Shown: positions 26,046-34,545, counted from the stretch's first letter. The stretch: DNA of 64,000 nucleotides from Gemmobacter nectariphilus DSM 15620 (GCF_000429765.1 NZ_AUCM01000004.1:310001-374000); one strand, 5' to 3'. Numbers and translations: made by a program. The notes: generated by a model not told the origin, from the sequence alone.

Positions 26046-26312
26046 CTAGTCCTCGTCCGGTCCGCTGCCGGGCGTGTCCTCGTCCAGCCGGGTGGACAAA
26101 AGGCGCGTTGCCACGATCAGCCCCGCCCAGATGGCGAACACATAGATGCCGTCCCGCGCGGTCGACCGTGCGCCGTCCGGCTCTGGCGCCCACAGCATCG
26201 GCAGCAGCATCAGCACCGCCCCCAGCACCGGGACAAAGCGGGCGGCATCGCGCAGCCGCCGGCTGCGGTAGATCGGGGGCGCCACAAAGACCGGCTGGCG
26301 GGGCGGCTTCAC
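26046..26312 (-). CDS. Small membrane protein in sensor-kinase operon
   Basis: An 88-residue product with two hydrophobic helices (VPVLGAVLMLLPMLWA near residues 27-42 and YVFAIWAGLIVATRLL near 57-72), a basic N-terminus and an acidic tail ending PGSGPDED. I know no named family, though small membrane genes beside symporter-kinases occur. Its start overlaps the response-regulator stop by 4 bp and its stop is 4 bp before the kinase start, so it is translated with both. A role as accessory subunit of the sensor is an inference from position only. Confidence 0.7.
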   Translation of the reverse strand: MKPPRQPVFVAPPIYRSRRLRDAARFVPVLGAVLMLLPMLWAPEPDGARSTARDGIYVFAIWAGLIVATRLLSTRLDEDTPGSGPDED

Positions 26313-26680
26313 GTCTGCCCCAGCAGCGCGCGGACCGAGGCCAGAACCTCGGCGTTGGAAAACGGCTTGGCCATGAAGCCGCTGGCCCCCGCCGCCTCGG
26401 CCAGTTCGCGGTCGCGCCCCTGGCCGCGCGCGGTCAGCATCAGCACCGGCAAGGCGGCGGTCGCAGGTTCTGCGCGCAGATCGCGCAGGATGTCATAGCC
26501 GTTGCGGCCGGGCAGCATGGCGTCAAGGATCAGCGCATCGGGCTGTTCCGCCCGCACCACATCCAGCGCATCGCGCCCCTGATGGTGGCACGAGACGCGG
26601 AACCCGTCGCGGGTCAGGATGAAGCGGATCGCCTCGGAAATGTTCGGCTCGTCCTCGATGAGGAGTACGTGCTTGCCCAT
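26309..26680 (-). CDS. Single-domain response regulator
   Basis: The 123-residue protein is one receiver domain with no output domain. The acidic pocket is E9-D10, the phosphorylated aspartate is D53 in LILDAMLPGRNGYD, T83 follows in VLMLTA, and K105 lies in GFMAKPF. The start at 26680 gives MGKHVLLIEDEP, the usual beta-1 strand. It is the first gene of the operon, so its partner is almost certainly the symporter-kinase two genes on. Having no DNA-binding part, it must act through proteins or a phosphorelay. Confidence 0.9.
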   Translation of the reverse strand: MGKHVLLIEDEPNISEAIRFILTRDGFRVSCHHQGRDALDVVRAEQPDALILDAMLPGRNGYDILRDLRAEPATAALPVLMLTARGQGRDRELAEAAGASGFMAKPFSNAEVLASVRALLGQT

Positions 26681-26752
26681 CCGTCGGCCTCCCCTCCGTG
26701 CGGTGTGCGCCTTGCGACTATTGCCGCAAATCACGAAGCTGTCAAAACCCTG

Positions 26753-27568
26753 TCATGGGTCCGATACCTGCGACAGCAGGGCCAGCGCCTCGGCATGGAC
26801 GGCGGCATTGGCGGCCGCGATGACCCGCCCGCCATTGTGCGCAGGGCGCCCCTTCCAGTCGGTCACGATGCCGCCTGCCGCCTCGATCACGGCGATGGGG
26901 GCCACGATGTCATAGGACTGAAGCCCGGCCTCGACCACAAGGTCGATCTGGCCGGCGGCGACCAGCCCATAGGCGTAGCAATCCATGCCATAGCGCACCA
27001 GCTTGCAGCGCCGGGCCAGGCGGTGAAAGGCGGTGCCTTCCTCGGGGGTGCCGACCTCGGGGAAGGTGGTGAAGATGATCGCCTCGGCCAGGGGACGCGG
27101 CGCGCGGGTGCGCAAGGGGGCTGCGCCTTGCGGCCCGCTCAGCCGCGCAACGCCGGGGGCACCGATGAACCGCTCGCCGATATAGGGTTGGTCGATGATG
27201 CCAAGGACGGGGCCATCGGCATCGGTCAGCCCGATCAGAACGCCCCAGGTCGGGGTGCCCGACAGATAGGCGCGGGTGCCGTCGATCGGGTCCAGAACCC
27301 AGGTCAACCCGCTGGTTCCCTGATGCTGCCCGCGTTCTTCACCCAGAATGCCATCTTCGGGGCGCAGCTCGGCCAGCAGGGCGCGCATCGCATCCTCGGC
27401 GGCGCGGTCGGCCACCGTGACCGGATCGAAGCGGTCGGCTTCCTTGCTGTCGGCCGTCAGATCGCCGCGCCGGAAATGTTCCAGCGTCACGCGCCGCGCC
27501 GCATCGGCCAGGGTCTCGGCCACCGCGACCAGTCGGGCGTCCAGGGCGGGGTCGCGTCGGGTCGTCAT
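26753..27568 (-). CDS. hisN: Inositol-monophosphatase-family histidinol-phosphatase (HisN-like)
   Basis: A 271-residue Mg2+-dependent phosphatase. Metal ligands are visible as E77 in GEERG and D93/D96 in LDPIDGTRAY, with a further aspartate in YDIVAPIAVIEAAGG. In many Actinobacteria and Alphaproteobacteria this subgroup dephosphorylates histidinol phosphate in histidine synthesis; the close relatives act on inositol phosphate or fructose bisphosphate. No other his gene is nearby, so the specific activity is inferred from subgroup features. It stands alone on the minus strand. Confidence 0.8.
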   Translation of the reverse strand: MTTRRDPALDARLVAVAETLADAARRVTLEHFRRGDLTADSKEADRFDPVTVADRAAEDAMRALLAELRPEDGILGEERGQHQGTSGLTWVLDPIDGTRAYLSGTPTWGVLIGLTDADGPVLGIIDQPYIGERFIGAPGVARLSGPQGAAPLRTRAPRPLAEAIIFTTFPEVGTPEEGTAFHRLARRCKLVRYGMDCYAYGLVAAGQIDLVVEAGLQSYDIVAPIAVIEAAGGIVTDWKGRPAHNGGRVIAAANAAVHAEALALLSQVSDP

Positions 27569-27637
27569 TACAGCCTCCGGTCAACGCACTGACCCGCCGC
27601 GGCTAGCGCGACGGGTCAGTGCGGTCAAGCCCGATGC

Positions 27638-28000
27638 TCAGGCGGCCGAAGTGTCGGACAGCACGCGCGCCAGATCGAACAGGCGGCGGCGCTGGGCTTC
27701 AGGGATGCTGTAGTAGGCGCGGATCAGCTCCATCGCCTCCTTGTCCCCCATCAGATCGCCTGCTGGCCGTGCAGTATCTGCCGCGTCAAGCCCGTCAAAG
27801 AAGAAGCTGATCGGCACTTCCATCTCGCGGGCGATGTCGTAAAGCCGCGAGGCGCTGACCCGGTTCATGCCGGTTTCGTATTTTTGGATTTGTTGAAACT
27901 TGATGCCCACGCGGTCCGCAAGTTGTTGTTGCGTCATCCCCACCATCCAGCGGCGGTGACGAATGCGTTTACCGACATGTGCGTCTACAGGATGCTTCAT
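27638..28000 (-). CDS. XRE-family transcriptional regulator
   Basis: A 120-residue DNA-binding protein. The helix-turn-helix lies at residues 11-65 (KRIRHRRWMVGMTQQQLADR then IKFQQIQKYETG and VSASRLYDIAREMEVPISFF), a pattern widespread as single copies in Alphaproteobacteria. The C-terminal 50 residues (AMELIRAYYSIPEAQRRRLF) probably dimerise. A good ribosome site (AAGGGAGAG) precedes the ATG. It diverges from the quinone oxidoreductase gene across 329 bp that contain paired direct repeats, so autoregulation is plausible. Targets are unknown. Confidence 0.87.
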   Translation of the reverse strand: MKHPVDAHVGKRIRHRRWMVGMTQQQLADRVGIKFQQIQKYETGMNRVSASRLYDIAREMEVPISFFFDGLDAADTARPAGDLMGDKEAMELIRAYYSIPEAQRRRLFDLARVLSDTSAA

Positions 28001-28329
28001 GAAACTCTCCCTTCCCAGTCCTCGTTACGCGCGGGGCTCACACATGCCCCTTGAGCTAGTTCTTTCATATTTTTGTCGCTCTGCAAGAAATCTGATCGCG
28101 CTACCGCCGCAAAAGTAGCAAAATCTGAATTTGTCCTGAACGCACTGTCTCTCAGGTGTTATCTTTTGAGCGATCCACCCGCCGCAAGTTGAAATTGTGT
28201 TTGCATTTCGCGAATCCTGTGCGCATTTTGCGAAGGCTCAACCCCTGCAGACTTCGCGTTCTGCAAGTGCTGGTCATGCCTGCCTGCAACCGCTACCGTT
28301 CGCATGACGGAAAAAAGGGGAAGATTCTC
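28001..28329. promoter_or_regulatory. Divergent regulatory region, XRE gene / quinone oxidoreductase
   Basis: This 329-bp gap is noticeably AT-richer than its surroundings and has no supported gene. It contains two copies of a 12-bp sequence, GCATTTCGCGAA at 28203-28214 and GCATTTTGCGAA at 28223-28234, whose starts are exactly 20 bp apart, about two helical turns. The AAATCTGA motif also occurs twice further left. These are candidate operator sites. I cannot assign promoter boxes with confidence. Confidence 0.5.
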
Positions 28330-29289
28330 ATGCGCGCGTATCGTATCCGGGCCTTTGGGGGCGATGCCGGACTTGCCGAGGTGGACCGGCCAGCCCCGGG
28401 ACCGGGCGAGGTCTTGCTGCGGATCGCGGCCTGCGGGCTCAACTTTGCCGACCTGCTCATGCTCAAGGGCGAATATCAGGAACGGCCCGAGCCGCCCTTT
28501 ACCCTGGGGATGGAGGTGGCGGGCACGGTCGAGGAGACCGGCGAAGGTGTGACGGGGCTGATGCCGGGCGATCGTGTGGCAGTGTTTGCCGGGCAGGGCG
28601 GGCTGGCCGAATGGGGCGTCTTTGCCGCCGATCGCTGTGTCAGGCTGCCCGATGCCATGCCGTTCGATCATGCGGCGGCCTTCCTGATCGCCTATGGCAC
28701 CTCGCATCTGGCGCTGGGGCACCGGGCCCGCCTGCAACCGGGCGAGACGCTGCTGGTCACCGGCGCGGCCGGCGGGGTCGGGCTGACAGCGGTCGAGATC
28801 GGCAAGGCCATGGGCGCGCGCGTCATTGCCTGTGCCCGCGGGGCGGACAAGCTGGCGGTCGCTCAGGCCGCTGGCGCCGATCATCTGATCGACAGCGAAA
28901 CCGCCGATCTGCGCCGCGAGGTCAAGGCGCTTGGCGGGGCCGATGTGGTCTATGATGCGGTCGGGGGCGATGGCTTCATGGCGGCCCTGCGCGCCACCAA
29001 CCCCGAGGGACGGCTGATCCCCATCGGCTTTGCAGGCGGCGGCGTGCCGCAGATCCCGGCCAACCTTTTGCTGGTCAAGAACCTGACGGTGCTGGGGGTC
29101 TACTGGGGCGGCTACATGGCGTTCAAACCGGCCATCGTGACCCAGAGCATCGCCGAGCTGATGGCCATGTATGCTGCCGGCAAGCTGAGGCCGCATGTCA
29201 GCCATGCGCTGCCGCTGGAACAGGCCGATGTGGCGCTGGAACTGCTGCGCAGCCGCAAATCCACCGGCAAGGTCGTCGTGACGATGTAA
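28330..29289 (+). CDS. NADPH:quinone oxidoreductase (zinc-independent MDR family)
   Basis: The 319-residue product is a medium-chain dehydrogenase/reductase of the quinone-oxidoreductase type. The N-terminal GroES-like domain has GLNFADLLMLKGEYQ and ends near residue 120; the Rossmann domain has VTGAAGGVGLTAVEIGK and binds NADPH. The cysteines that hold structural zinc in alcohol dehydrogenases are missing. The ATG at 28330 has AGGGGAAG nine bases upstream; the 58-residue extension in front is Arg/Leu-rich noise. It reduces quinones or enones; the physiological substrate is unknown. Confidence 0.88.
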   Translation: MRAYRIRAFGGDAGLAEVDRPAPGPGEVLLRIAACGLNFADLLMLKGEYQERPEPPFTLGMEVAGTVEETGEGVTGLMPGDRVAVFAGQGGLAEWGVFAADRCVRLPDAMPFDHAAAFLIAYGTSHLALGHRARLQPGETLLVTGAAGGVGLTAVEIGKAMGARVIACARGADKLAVAQAAGADHLIDSETADLRREVKALGGADVVYDAVGGDGFMAALRATNPEGRLIPIGFAGGGVPQIPANLLLVKNLTVLGVYWGGYMAFKPAIVTQSIAELMAMYAAGKLRPHVSHALPLEQADVALELLRSRKSTGKVVVTM

Positions 29290-29302
29290 CCCGCGCCTTC
29301 GG

Positions 29303-29336
29303 CGCGCTGCTGCCCGCCGGGGCTGGCAGCAGCGCG
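29303..29336. terminator. Hairpin between convergent genes
   Basis: A perfect 12-bp stem (CGCGCTGCTGCC at 29303-29314 with GGCAGCAGCGCG at 29325-29336) and a 10-base loop lies 13 bp after the quinone-reductase stop, ahead of the convergent lysR-type gene. There is no T-run on either side, so termination is inferred from position. Confidence 0.45.
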
Positions 29337-29427
29337 TCACGCGGGCCCCGTCGATCCATAATCCCTGGGGGGGCGACGGTTGGTGCGGTAACCCGCGCGG
29401 CCTGATACAGGCTGCGCCCAGCTGCCC

Positions 29428-30282
29428 TCAGCCCGCCGCATATTCCTGACGTATCATGGTTGCCAGTGCGCCCGCCGCATCGCCATGGCCGGTTTCCGCC
29501 ACATACAGGTTGACCTGTGTGTGCCCCAGATCGGGCAGGGTGCCACCATGGGGCACACGCTGGATCTCGCGCGGCTCGGCGCCTTCGACCAGCACATGCA
29601 GCGCCAGATCGGCCGAGAGCGATGCCTCGATCGACCGGGTGGTCTCGGATTCCGCCGCCATCACCCAGGGGATCCCGGCCGCGTCCAGCGCGGTCTGCAC
29701 CCGCACCCGAAAGATGCAGTTGTATTCGAACGCCAGCGGCAGCGGGCGCTGTTTCCAGGCATGGCCCCCCGGCGCCCCCACCCAGATCAGCGGGATCGAC
29801 CGCAACGTCTCGCCCCCCTTGTCGGCCACGTCCTCGGTGGTCAGGATCACGTCGCATTCGCCCTGATCGAACAGCCGTTTCAGCCGCCGGGTATAGGACG
29901 ACACCAGCGTGACGCGCATCTTGGGATAATCTTGCGAAAAGCGCCGCAGCACGCGCGGGATCGCCGGATAGACGATGTCCGAAGGCACGCCCAGCACCAC
30001 CTCGCCCTCGAAGGTCTGGCCGGTCAGGCGGGCCAGCGCCTCATCGTTGAGGTTCAGCATCCGCCGCGCATAGCCCAGCAGCTGCTCGCCCGCGGCGGTC
30101 AGGGCAACGCCCCGCCCGGCGCGGTCCATCAGATCGACGCCCAACGCCTCTTCCAGCCGCTTGAGCTGCATCGAGACGGCCGATTGCGTCAGGTTCAGAA
30201 AGCCCGCCGCACGGGTCACGCCGCCTGAATCGGCAACGGCCACGAAGCTGCGCAGAGAGGTCAGGTCGAGTTGGCGCGGCAT
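29428..30282 (-). CDS. LysR-family transcriptional regulator
   Basis: A 284-residue LTTR. The winged helix-turn-helix is at residues 5-60 (LTSLRSFVAVADSGGVTRAA and LNLTQSAVSMQLKRLEEAL), followed by a linker helix and a ligand-binding domain from about residue 90. The ATG at 30282 has CAGGAA seven bases upstream and was chosen over an 11-residue extension. It diverges from a DUF1127 gene, and a perfect palindrome with a T-N11-A LysR box lies 18 bp upstream of its start, so it probably represses itself and controls its neighbour. The inducer is unknown. Confidence 0.92.
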   Translation of the reverse strand: MPRQLDLTSLRSFVAVADSGGVTRAAGFLNLTQSAVSMQLKRLEEALGVDLMDRAGRGVALTAAGEQLLGYARRMLNLNDEALARLTGQTFEGEVVLGVPSDIVYPAIPRVLRRFSQDYPKMRVTLVSSYTRRLKRLFDQGECDVILTTEDVADKGGETLRSIPLIWVGAPGGHAWKQRPLPLAFEYNCIFRVRVQTALDAAGIPWVMAAESETTRSIEASLSADLALHVLVEGAEPREIQRVPHGGTLPDLGHTQVNLYVAETGHGDAAGALATMIRQEYAAG

Positions 30283-30299
30283 ATCACAGTTCCTGATGT

Positions 30300-30316
30300 A
30301 ATGGTTCAAAACCATT
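30300..30316. promoter_or_regulatory. LysR-type operator palindrome
   Basis: AATGGTT and AACCATT (7-bp arms, 3-base CAA spacer) form a perfect inverted repeat between the divergent lysR-type and DUF1127 genes. It contains the T-N11-A pattern that LysR regulators prefer. Position 18 bp from the regulator start suggests autorepression. Confidence 0.6.
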
Positions 30317-30406
30317 CATTTCCATAATGAACAGCAATCAGGCAAAAGGATCAAGACATTTGATGATCCGGCGACTCGGATCACGCACCCTGAAAGGACG
30401 ACCCCC

Positions 30407-30634
30407 ATGTTCGCCTCGCTCCATACCTCGATCTTCGCGCTGCGCCGCGTGGAACGGCGTGGCGCCCGCAGCCTTGCCACCCGCCTGCGCGCCGCCTTTG
30501 CGCTGGCTGCCCAACGCCGCCAGCTGGCCGCGCTGGACGATGCCCTGCTGGCCGATATTGGCCTGACCCGCGAGGAGGCGATCACCGAAGCCTCGCGCCG
30601 TGCCTGGGACGTGCCGCGCCACTGGTTGGCCTGA
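30407..30634 (+). CDS. DUF1127 small Arg-rich protein
   Basis: A 75-residue basic protein whose C-terminal half carries the DUF1127 (YjiS-like) pattern, RRQLAALDDALLADIGLTREEAI, with Arg residues before it and a WDVPRHWLA tail. In Alphaproteobacteria small DUF1127 proteins have been linked to RNA-binding and to phosphate or envelope stress responses. A strong ribosome site (AAAGGACG) precedes the ATG. It is divergent from the LysR gene, which probably regulates it. Confidence 0.87.
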   Translation: MFASLHTSIFALRRVERRGARSLATRLRAAFALAAQRRQLAALDDALLADIGLTREEAITEASRRAWDVPRHWLA

Positions 30635-30760
30635 TCGCATTCTGTTGATCGGAATGCGCGGGAAGTTCTTGAAAACCCGAGGTTCCACCCCGATATTGAC
30701 GGCAGACGCCTGTGTGATCCTGCACAGGCGGCTTTCGCCATGCATGACGGAGGCTGACCA

Positions 30761-31507
30761 ATGGCAGACTATCAGACGATCCGCGCGGGATCTGTCGGCG
30801 CACAGAGCGTTCGGATCGACGAGGGCCTGAAGGCCCATATGAACAAGGTCTACGGGCTGATGTCCGTGGCCATGCTGCTGACTGCGGGGGCCGCCTGGGC
30901 CATCGCCGGTCTGGCGGTGGGCCCGGACGGGGCGCTGACCCAGCTGGGCTATGCGATCTATGCCTCGCCCCTGAAGTGGGTGATCATGTTCGCGCCGCTG
31001 CTGGTGGTCTTCGGCTTCAGCGCGCTCATCAACCGCATGTCGGCGGCCACAGCGCAGCTGGTGTTCTACGGCTATGCCGTGCTGATGGGGCTGTCCCTGT
31101 CGTCGATCTTCCTGGTCTATACCGGAGCCTCGATCGCGCAGACCTTCCTGGTGACGGCCATCGCCTTTGCGGGCCTGTCGCTCTATGGCTACACCACCAA
31201 GCGTGACCTGTCGGGGTTCGGCACCTTCCTGATGATGGGCCTGATCGGCCTGATCGTCGCCTCGATCGTGAACATCTTCATCGCCTCGTCGGCGCTGCAG
31301 TTCGCGATTTCGGTGATCGGCGTGCTGATCTTTGCCGGCCTGACCGCCTATGACACCCAGTCGATCAAGACCGATTACATCGCCCATGCCCAGCATGGCG
31401 ACAGCGAATGGCTGGGCAAGTCGGCGATCATGGGCGCGCTGCGGCTCTACCTCGACTTCCTCAACATGTTCATGTTCCTGCTGCAATTCCTGGGCAACCG
31501 CGAATAA
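30761..31507 (+). CDS. Bax inhibitor-1/YccA family membrane protein
   Basis: The 248-residue protein has seven membrane helices and the family motif in its last third (GLTAYDTQSIK, with IVNIFIASSALQFAISVIG before it). Bacterial YccA-type members bind or modulate the FtsH protease and may leak calcium or protons; the function here is inferred. N-terminal residues 1-25 are soluble. It is transcribed alone and followed by a strong terminator within the 175-bp element at 31617-31791. Confidence 0.92.
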   Translation: MADYQTIRAGSVGAQSVRIDEGLKAHMNKVYGLMSVAMLLTAGAAWAIAGLAVGPDGALTQLGYAIYASPLKWVIMFAPLLVVFGFSALINRMSAATAQLVFYGYAVLMGLSLSSIFLVYTGASIAQTFLVTAIAFAGLSLYGYTTKRDLSGFGTFLMMGLIGLIVASIVNIFIASSALQFAISVIGVLIFAGLTAYDTQSIKTDYIAHAQHGDSEWLGKSAIMGALRLYLDFLNMFMFLLQFLGNRE

Positions 31508-31666
31508 GCTGCCAGGGCAGGGCGTTACGGGGGCCGGTGCGGAAACGCGCCGGCCCTTTGCTTATGGCTGCCGATCGCGGGCAAGGTCGGCACGCAGACC
31601 ATCTGCCTGGGTCTCGTTTCGCCTTGAAGAAAATATCCTCGGGGGTGAATGGCCGGAACGGCCAGA

Positions 31667-31688
31667 GGGGGCCGAGGCCCCCTTTTCT
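31667..31688 (+). terminator. Intrinsic terminator after the Bax-inhibitor-like gene
   Basis: Stem GGGGGC (31667-31672) with GCCCCC (31677-31682), loop CGAG, then TTTTCT. It points rightward, 160 bp after the stop of the plus-strand gene. Confidence 0.7.
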
Positions 31689-31715
31689 GCGTCGACGTCT
31701 GTGCAACGTGGCGGG

Positions 31716-31742
31716 TGAAAGAAGGGGGGCCTTCTGCCCCCC
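31716..31742 (-). terminator. Intrinsic terminator after the monooxygenase-like gene
   Basis: On the minus strand GGGGGGC and GCCCCCC (31736-31742 with 31724-31730) close a 5-base loop, followed by TTCTTTC. It faces the gene that ends at 31835, so both convergent transcripts stop inside one inverted-repeat element. Confidence 0.65.
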
Positions 31743-31834
31743 GGCCCGGCAAGCCGGTCCTCCCCCCGAGGATATTTTCTTCAAGGCGAAAGGCAAGGAG
31801 CGGGTGTGCGCGGAGCTTGTGGGGGCGCGGCGGG

Positions 31835-32107
31835 TCAGTCTTCGCGGATCGTATAGTCGCGGCGGATGCCTGCGGTTGCCTCGGCCCAGGCGCTGCGGGC
31901 CGCGCGGGTCTGATGCGCGTTGAGCGCGGGGCGGTCGGTAAAGGTTTCCTCCACCCGCCAGATCAAAGGATCGTCGGTCGGCGTGACCTGAAACGACAGG
32001 CAGCCGGGCTCGGCGCGCGTCAGGGCAACATGGTCAGGCAGATGGGCACGGACGCGGGCGGCTTCCTCGGCCGTTGTGCACACAAGGAAGCCGCTCAGCG
32101 TGATCAT
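31835..32107 (-). CDS. Antibiotic-biosynthesis-monooxygenase-fold protein (quinol monooxygenase-like)
   Basis: A 90-residue protein with the ABM ferredoxin-like fold: [20 protein letters not shown], then [14 protein letters not shown] and [18 protein letters not shown]. The best known relatives (YgiN type) oxidise quinols without cofactors, but many members have no known substrate. Its start overlaps the guaA stop by 4 bp, so it is made together with GMP synthase, an unusual pairing without obvious metabolic reason. Confidence 0.83.
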   Translation of the reverse strand: MITLSGFLVCTTAEEAARVRAHLPDHVALTRAEPGCLSFQVTPTDDPLIWRVEETFTDRPALNAHQTRAARSAWAEATAGIRRDYTIRED

Positions 32108-33660
32108 TCCAGCTCGATCGTGCCCGGCGGTTTCGAGGTGACGTCGTAGAACACCCGGTTCACGCCTTTGACCTCGTTGATGATCCGCGTGGCGGTTTCG
32201 CCCAGGAAGTCATGGGTAAAGGGGTAGTAATCGGCGGTCATCCCGTCGACCGAGGTCACGGCGCGCAGGCCGACGGCGTAATCGTAGGTCCGCCCGTCGC
32301 CCATCACGCCCACCGTGCGCATCGGCAGGATGGCGGCAAAGGCCTGCCAGATTTCGTCATAGAGGCCATGCTTGCGGATCTGGTCGATATAGACCGCATC
32401 GGCGCGGCGCAGGATCTCCAGCTTTTCGCGGGTGATCTCGCCGGGGCAGCGGATGGCCAGGCCCGGGCCGGGGAAGGGGTGGCGGCGGATGAACTTTTCC
32501 GGCAGGCCAAGCTCTCGGCCCAAGGCGCGCACCTCGTCCTTGAAGAGCTCGCGCAGGGGTTCCACCAGCTTCATGCCCATCTTTTCGGGCAGGCCGCCGA
32601 CATTGTGGTGCGACTTGATGGTGACCGAAGGGCCACCCGAGAAGGACACCGATTCGATCACATCGGGATACAGCGTGCCCTGGGCCAGGAATTCCGCACC
32701 GTCGATTTCGTTGGCGTATTTCTGGAACACGTCGATGAACAGCCGGCCGATGGTCTTGCGCTTGACCTCGGGGTCCGACACGCCCTCGAGCGCGCCAAGG
32801 AACAGGTCGGATTCGTCGGCATGGATCAACGGCAGATTATAGGCCTCGCGGAACATCGACACGACTTCCTGGGCCTCGTTCAGGCGCAGAAGGCCGTGAT
32901 CGACGAAAACGCAGGTCAGCTGCTCGCCGATCGCCTCGTGGATCAGGATGGCGGCGACGGAACTGTCGACACCGCCGGACAGGGCGCAGATGACCTTCTT
33001 GTCGCCCACCTGCGCGCGGATCTTGGCAATCGCATCCTCGCGGTAGCTGGCCATCGTCCAGTCGCCGGTAAAGCCGGCCAGTTTCACGAAATTCTCGTAG
33101 AGTTTCGCGCCCTTGGGGGTGTGATGCACCTCGGGGTGGAACTGCACGGCATAGAAGTTGCGCGCCACATCGGCGGTGATGGCGAAGGGCGCATTGGGCG
33201 AGGTGCCATAGACAGTAAAGCCCGGCGCGATCTTTGATACGTGATCCCCGTGGCTCATCCAGACCTGCTCGCGCCCCTGATCGAACCAGCCGTTCAGGAT
33301 GGGCAGATCGCCATTGGCCGGGGTCACGAAGGCGCGGCCGAATTCGGCGGTGCCATGGCCCGATTCCACGAGGCCCCCCAGCTGGGTCATCATGGTCTGC
33401 TGGCCATAGCAGATCCCGAGGACGGGCACGCCAAAGGTCCACAGGCTTTCGGGTGCGCGGGGGCTGCCGGGGCGGGTCACGCTGTCGGGGCCGCCCGACA
33501 GGATCACGGCCTTGGGCGCGAAGTCGCGCAGGAAGGCATCATCCACCCGGTTGTAGGGATGGATTTCGCAATAGACGTTGAGTTCCCGCAAGCGCCGCGC
33601 AATCAGCTGCGTCACTTGCGATCCGAAGTCGATGATGAGGAGGCGCTGGTGCTGGGTCAT
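32104..33660 (-). CDS. guaA: GMP synthase (glutamine-hydrolysing)
   Basis: GuaA converts XMP to GMP using glutamine. The 518 residues hold the glutamine amidotransferase domain (1-200, nucleophile in [12 protein letters not shown], His-Glu in QFHPEVHHT), the ATP pyrophosphatase domain (P-loop [12 protein letters not shown] near 229) and the C-terminal dimerisation domain with [12 protein letters not shown], ending [12 protein letters not shown]. The length and ends are exactly those of the family. Guanine deaminase 1.2 kb upstream and the ABC transporter at 40 kb make a loose purine theme. Confidence 0.97.
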   Translation of the reverse strand: MTQHQRLLIIDFGSQVTQLIARRLRELNVYCEIHPYNRVDDAFLRDFAPKAVILSGGPDSVTRPGSPRAPESLWTFGVPVLGICYGQQTMMTQLGGLVESGHGTAEFGRAFVTPANGDLPILNGWFDQGREQVWMSHGDHVSKIAPGFTVYGTSPNAPFAITADVARNFYAVQFHPEVHHTPKGAKLYENFVKLAGFTGDWTMASYREDAIAKIRAQVGDKKVICALSGGVDSSVAAILIHEAIGEQLTCVFVDHGLLRLNEAQEVVSMFREAYNLPLIHADESDLFLGALEGVSDPEVKRKTIGRLFIDVFQKYANEIDGAEFLAQGTLYPDVIESVSFSGGPSVTIKSHHNVGGLPEKMGMKLVEPLRELFKDEVRALGRELGLPEKFIRRHPFPGPGLAIRCPGEITREKLEILRRADAVYIDQIRKHGLYDEIWQAFAAILPMRTVGVMGDGRTYDYAVGLRAVTSVDGMTADYYPFTHDFLGETATRIINEVKGVNRVFYDVTSKPPGTIELE

Positions 33661-33708
33661 GCGCCCGCGTAGCCCCTGCCACGCAAAATCGCAAGGGGGT
33701 GCGACGCG

Positions 33709-34545
33709 CTAGAGCCGCGTCAGGATCACCCCGCCGACGATCAGGGCGGCGGCAAGCGCCTTGTTGGGCGTCATCCGCTCGCCAAAGATCAGCCAGCCGA
33801 TGAGCACGGCGAAGAGGATCGAGGTCTCGCGCAGCGCCGCGACCAGGGCGATGGGGGCGACCGTCATGGCCCAGACCGAAATCGCATAGGCCCCATACGA
33901 GGCGACCGAGGCGGCGGCCCCTGTGGTCCAGGCCCGTGCCCCGCCGCCCAGCACCCCGCGCCCCTTCAGCGCCACCATGCCGACCGCGAACAGGATGCCG
34001 TCGACCACATAGATCCAGCCGACATAGGCGATGGCATCGCCCGACACCCGCGCGCCCATGCCGTCGATCAGCGTATAGCTGGCCGTGGCCATGGCCGAGC
34101 CAAAGGCAAAGGGCAGCAGCCGGCGCGATTCGCCATCGGTAAAGACGCCCCGCGCCATGGTCAGGATGCCAAGCCCCAGCACCGCGATGCCGACATATTC
34201 GATGGGCCTCACCGCATCGGCCAGCAGGAAGAGCCCTGCGATGGCCGCCATCATGGGCGCGGCCCCGCGCGCGATGGGATAGACGCGGCTCAGGTCGCCA
34301 ACCTCGTAGGCATGGGCCAGAAAGAACTTGTAGCCGAAATGCGCGCAACCGGCGGCCAGCACCCAGGGGATCACCTCGACCGGGGGCAGCGGGCGCATCA
34401 GCACGACCGAAAGCCCCATGGGAATTTCCATCACCGACAGGATCACCATGGCCCCGATGCGCGACGTGCCGATGCGGATCAGCGCATTCCACAGCGCATG
34501 AAGAAAGGCCGCGCCCAGCACGGCCAGCAGCACAGCGACGCTCAT
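33709..34545 (-). CDS. EamA/DMT-superfamily transporter
   Basis: The 278-residue protein has about ten membrane helices in two EamA repeats (residues 1-135 and 145-278); the second ends near AALRETSILFAVLIGWLIFG, a typical EamA stretch. Members export amino acids, nucleobases or metabolites, and the substrate cannot be read from sequence. Its start codon lies inside the first of two imperfect repeats, next to three GTTAC iterations spaced 11 bp apart, suggesting specific regulation. It lies 48 bp downstream of the start side of guaA and reads the same way. Confidence 0.85.
   Translation of the reverse strand: MSVAVLLAVLGAAFLHALWNALIRIGTSRIGAMVILSVMEIPMGLSVVLMRPLPPVEVIPWVLAAGCAHFGYKFFLAHAYEVGDLSRVYPIARGAAPMMAAIAGLFLLADAVRPIEYVGIAVLGLGILTMARGVFTDGESRRLLPFAFGSAMATASYTLIDGMGARVSGDAIAYVGWIYVVDGILFAVGMVALKGRGVLGGGARAWTTGAAASVASYGAYAISVWAMTVAPIALVAALRETSILFAVLIGWLIFGERMTPNKALAAALIVGGVILTRL

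Larger units (their letters stand above)
31617..31791. repeat. 175-bp element with perfect 29-bp inverted ends
   Basis: Bases 31617-31645 are the exact reverse complement of 31763-31791. Each end carries the CTTGAAGAAAATATCCTC motif of the intergenic family seen elsewhere. Inside are GGCCGGAACGGCC, a hairpin at 31667-31682 followed by TTTTCT on the plus strand, and a hairpin at 31724-31742 followed by TTCTTTC on the minus strand. It lies between convergent genes. There is no transposase, and I see no clear target-site duplication. Confidence 0.8.
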
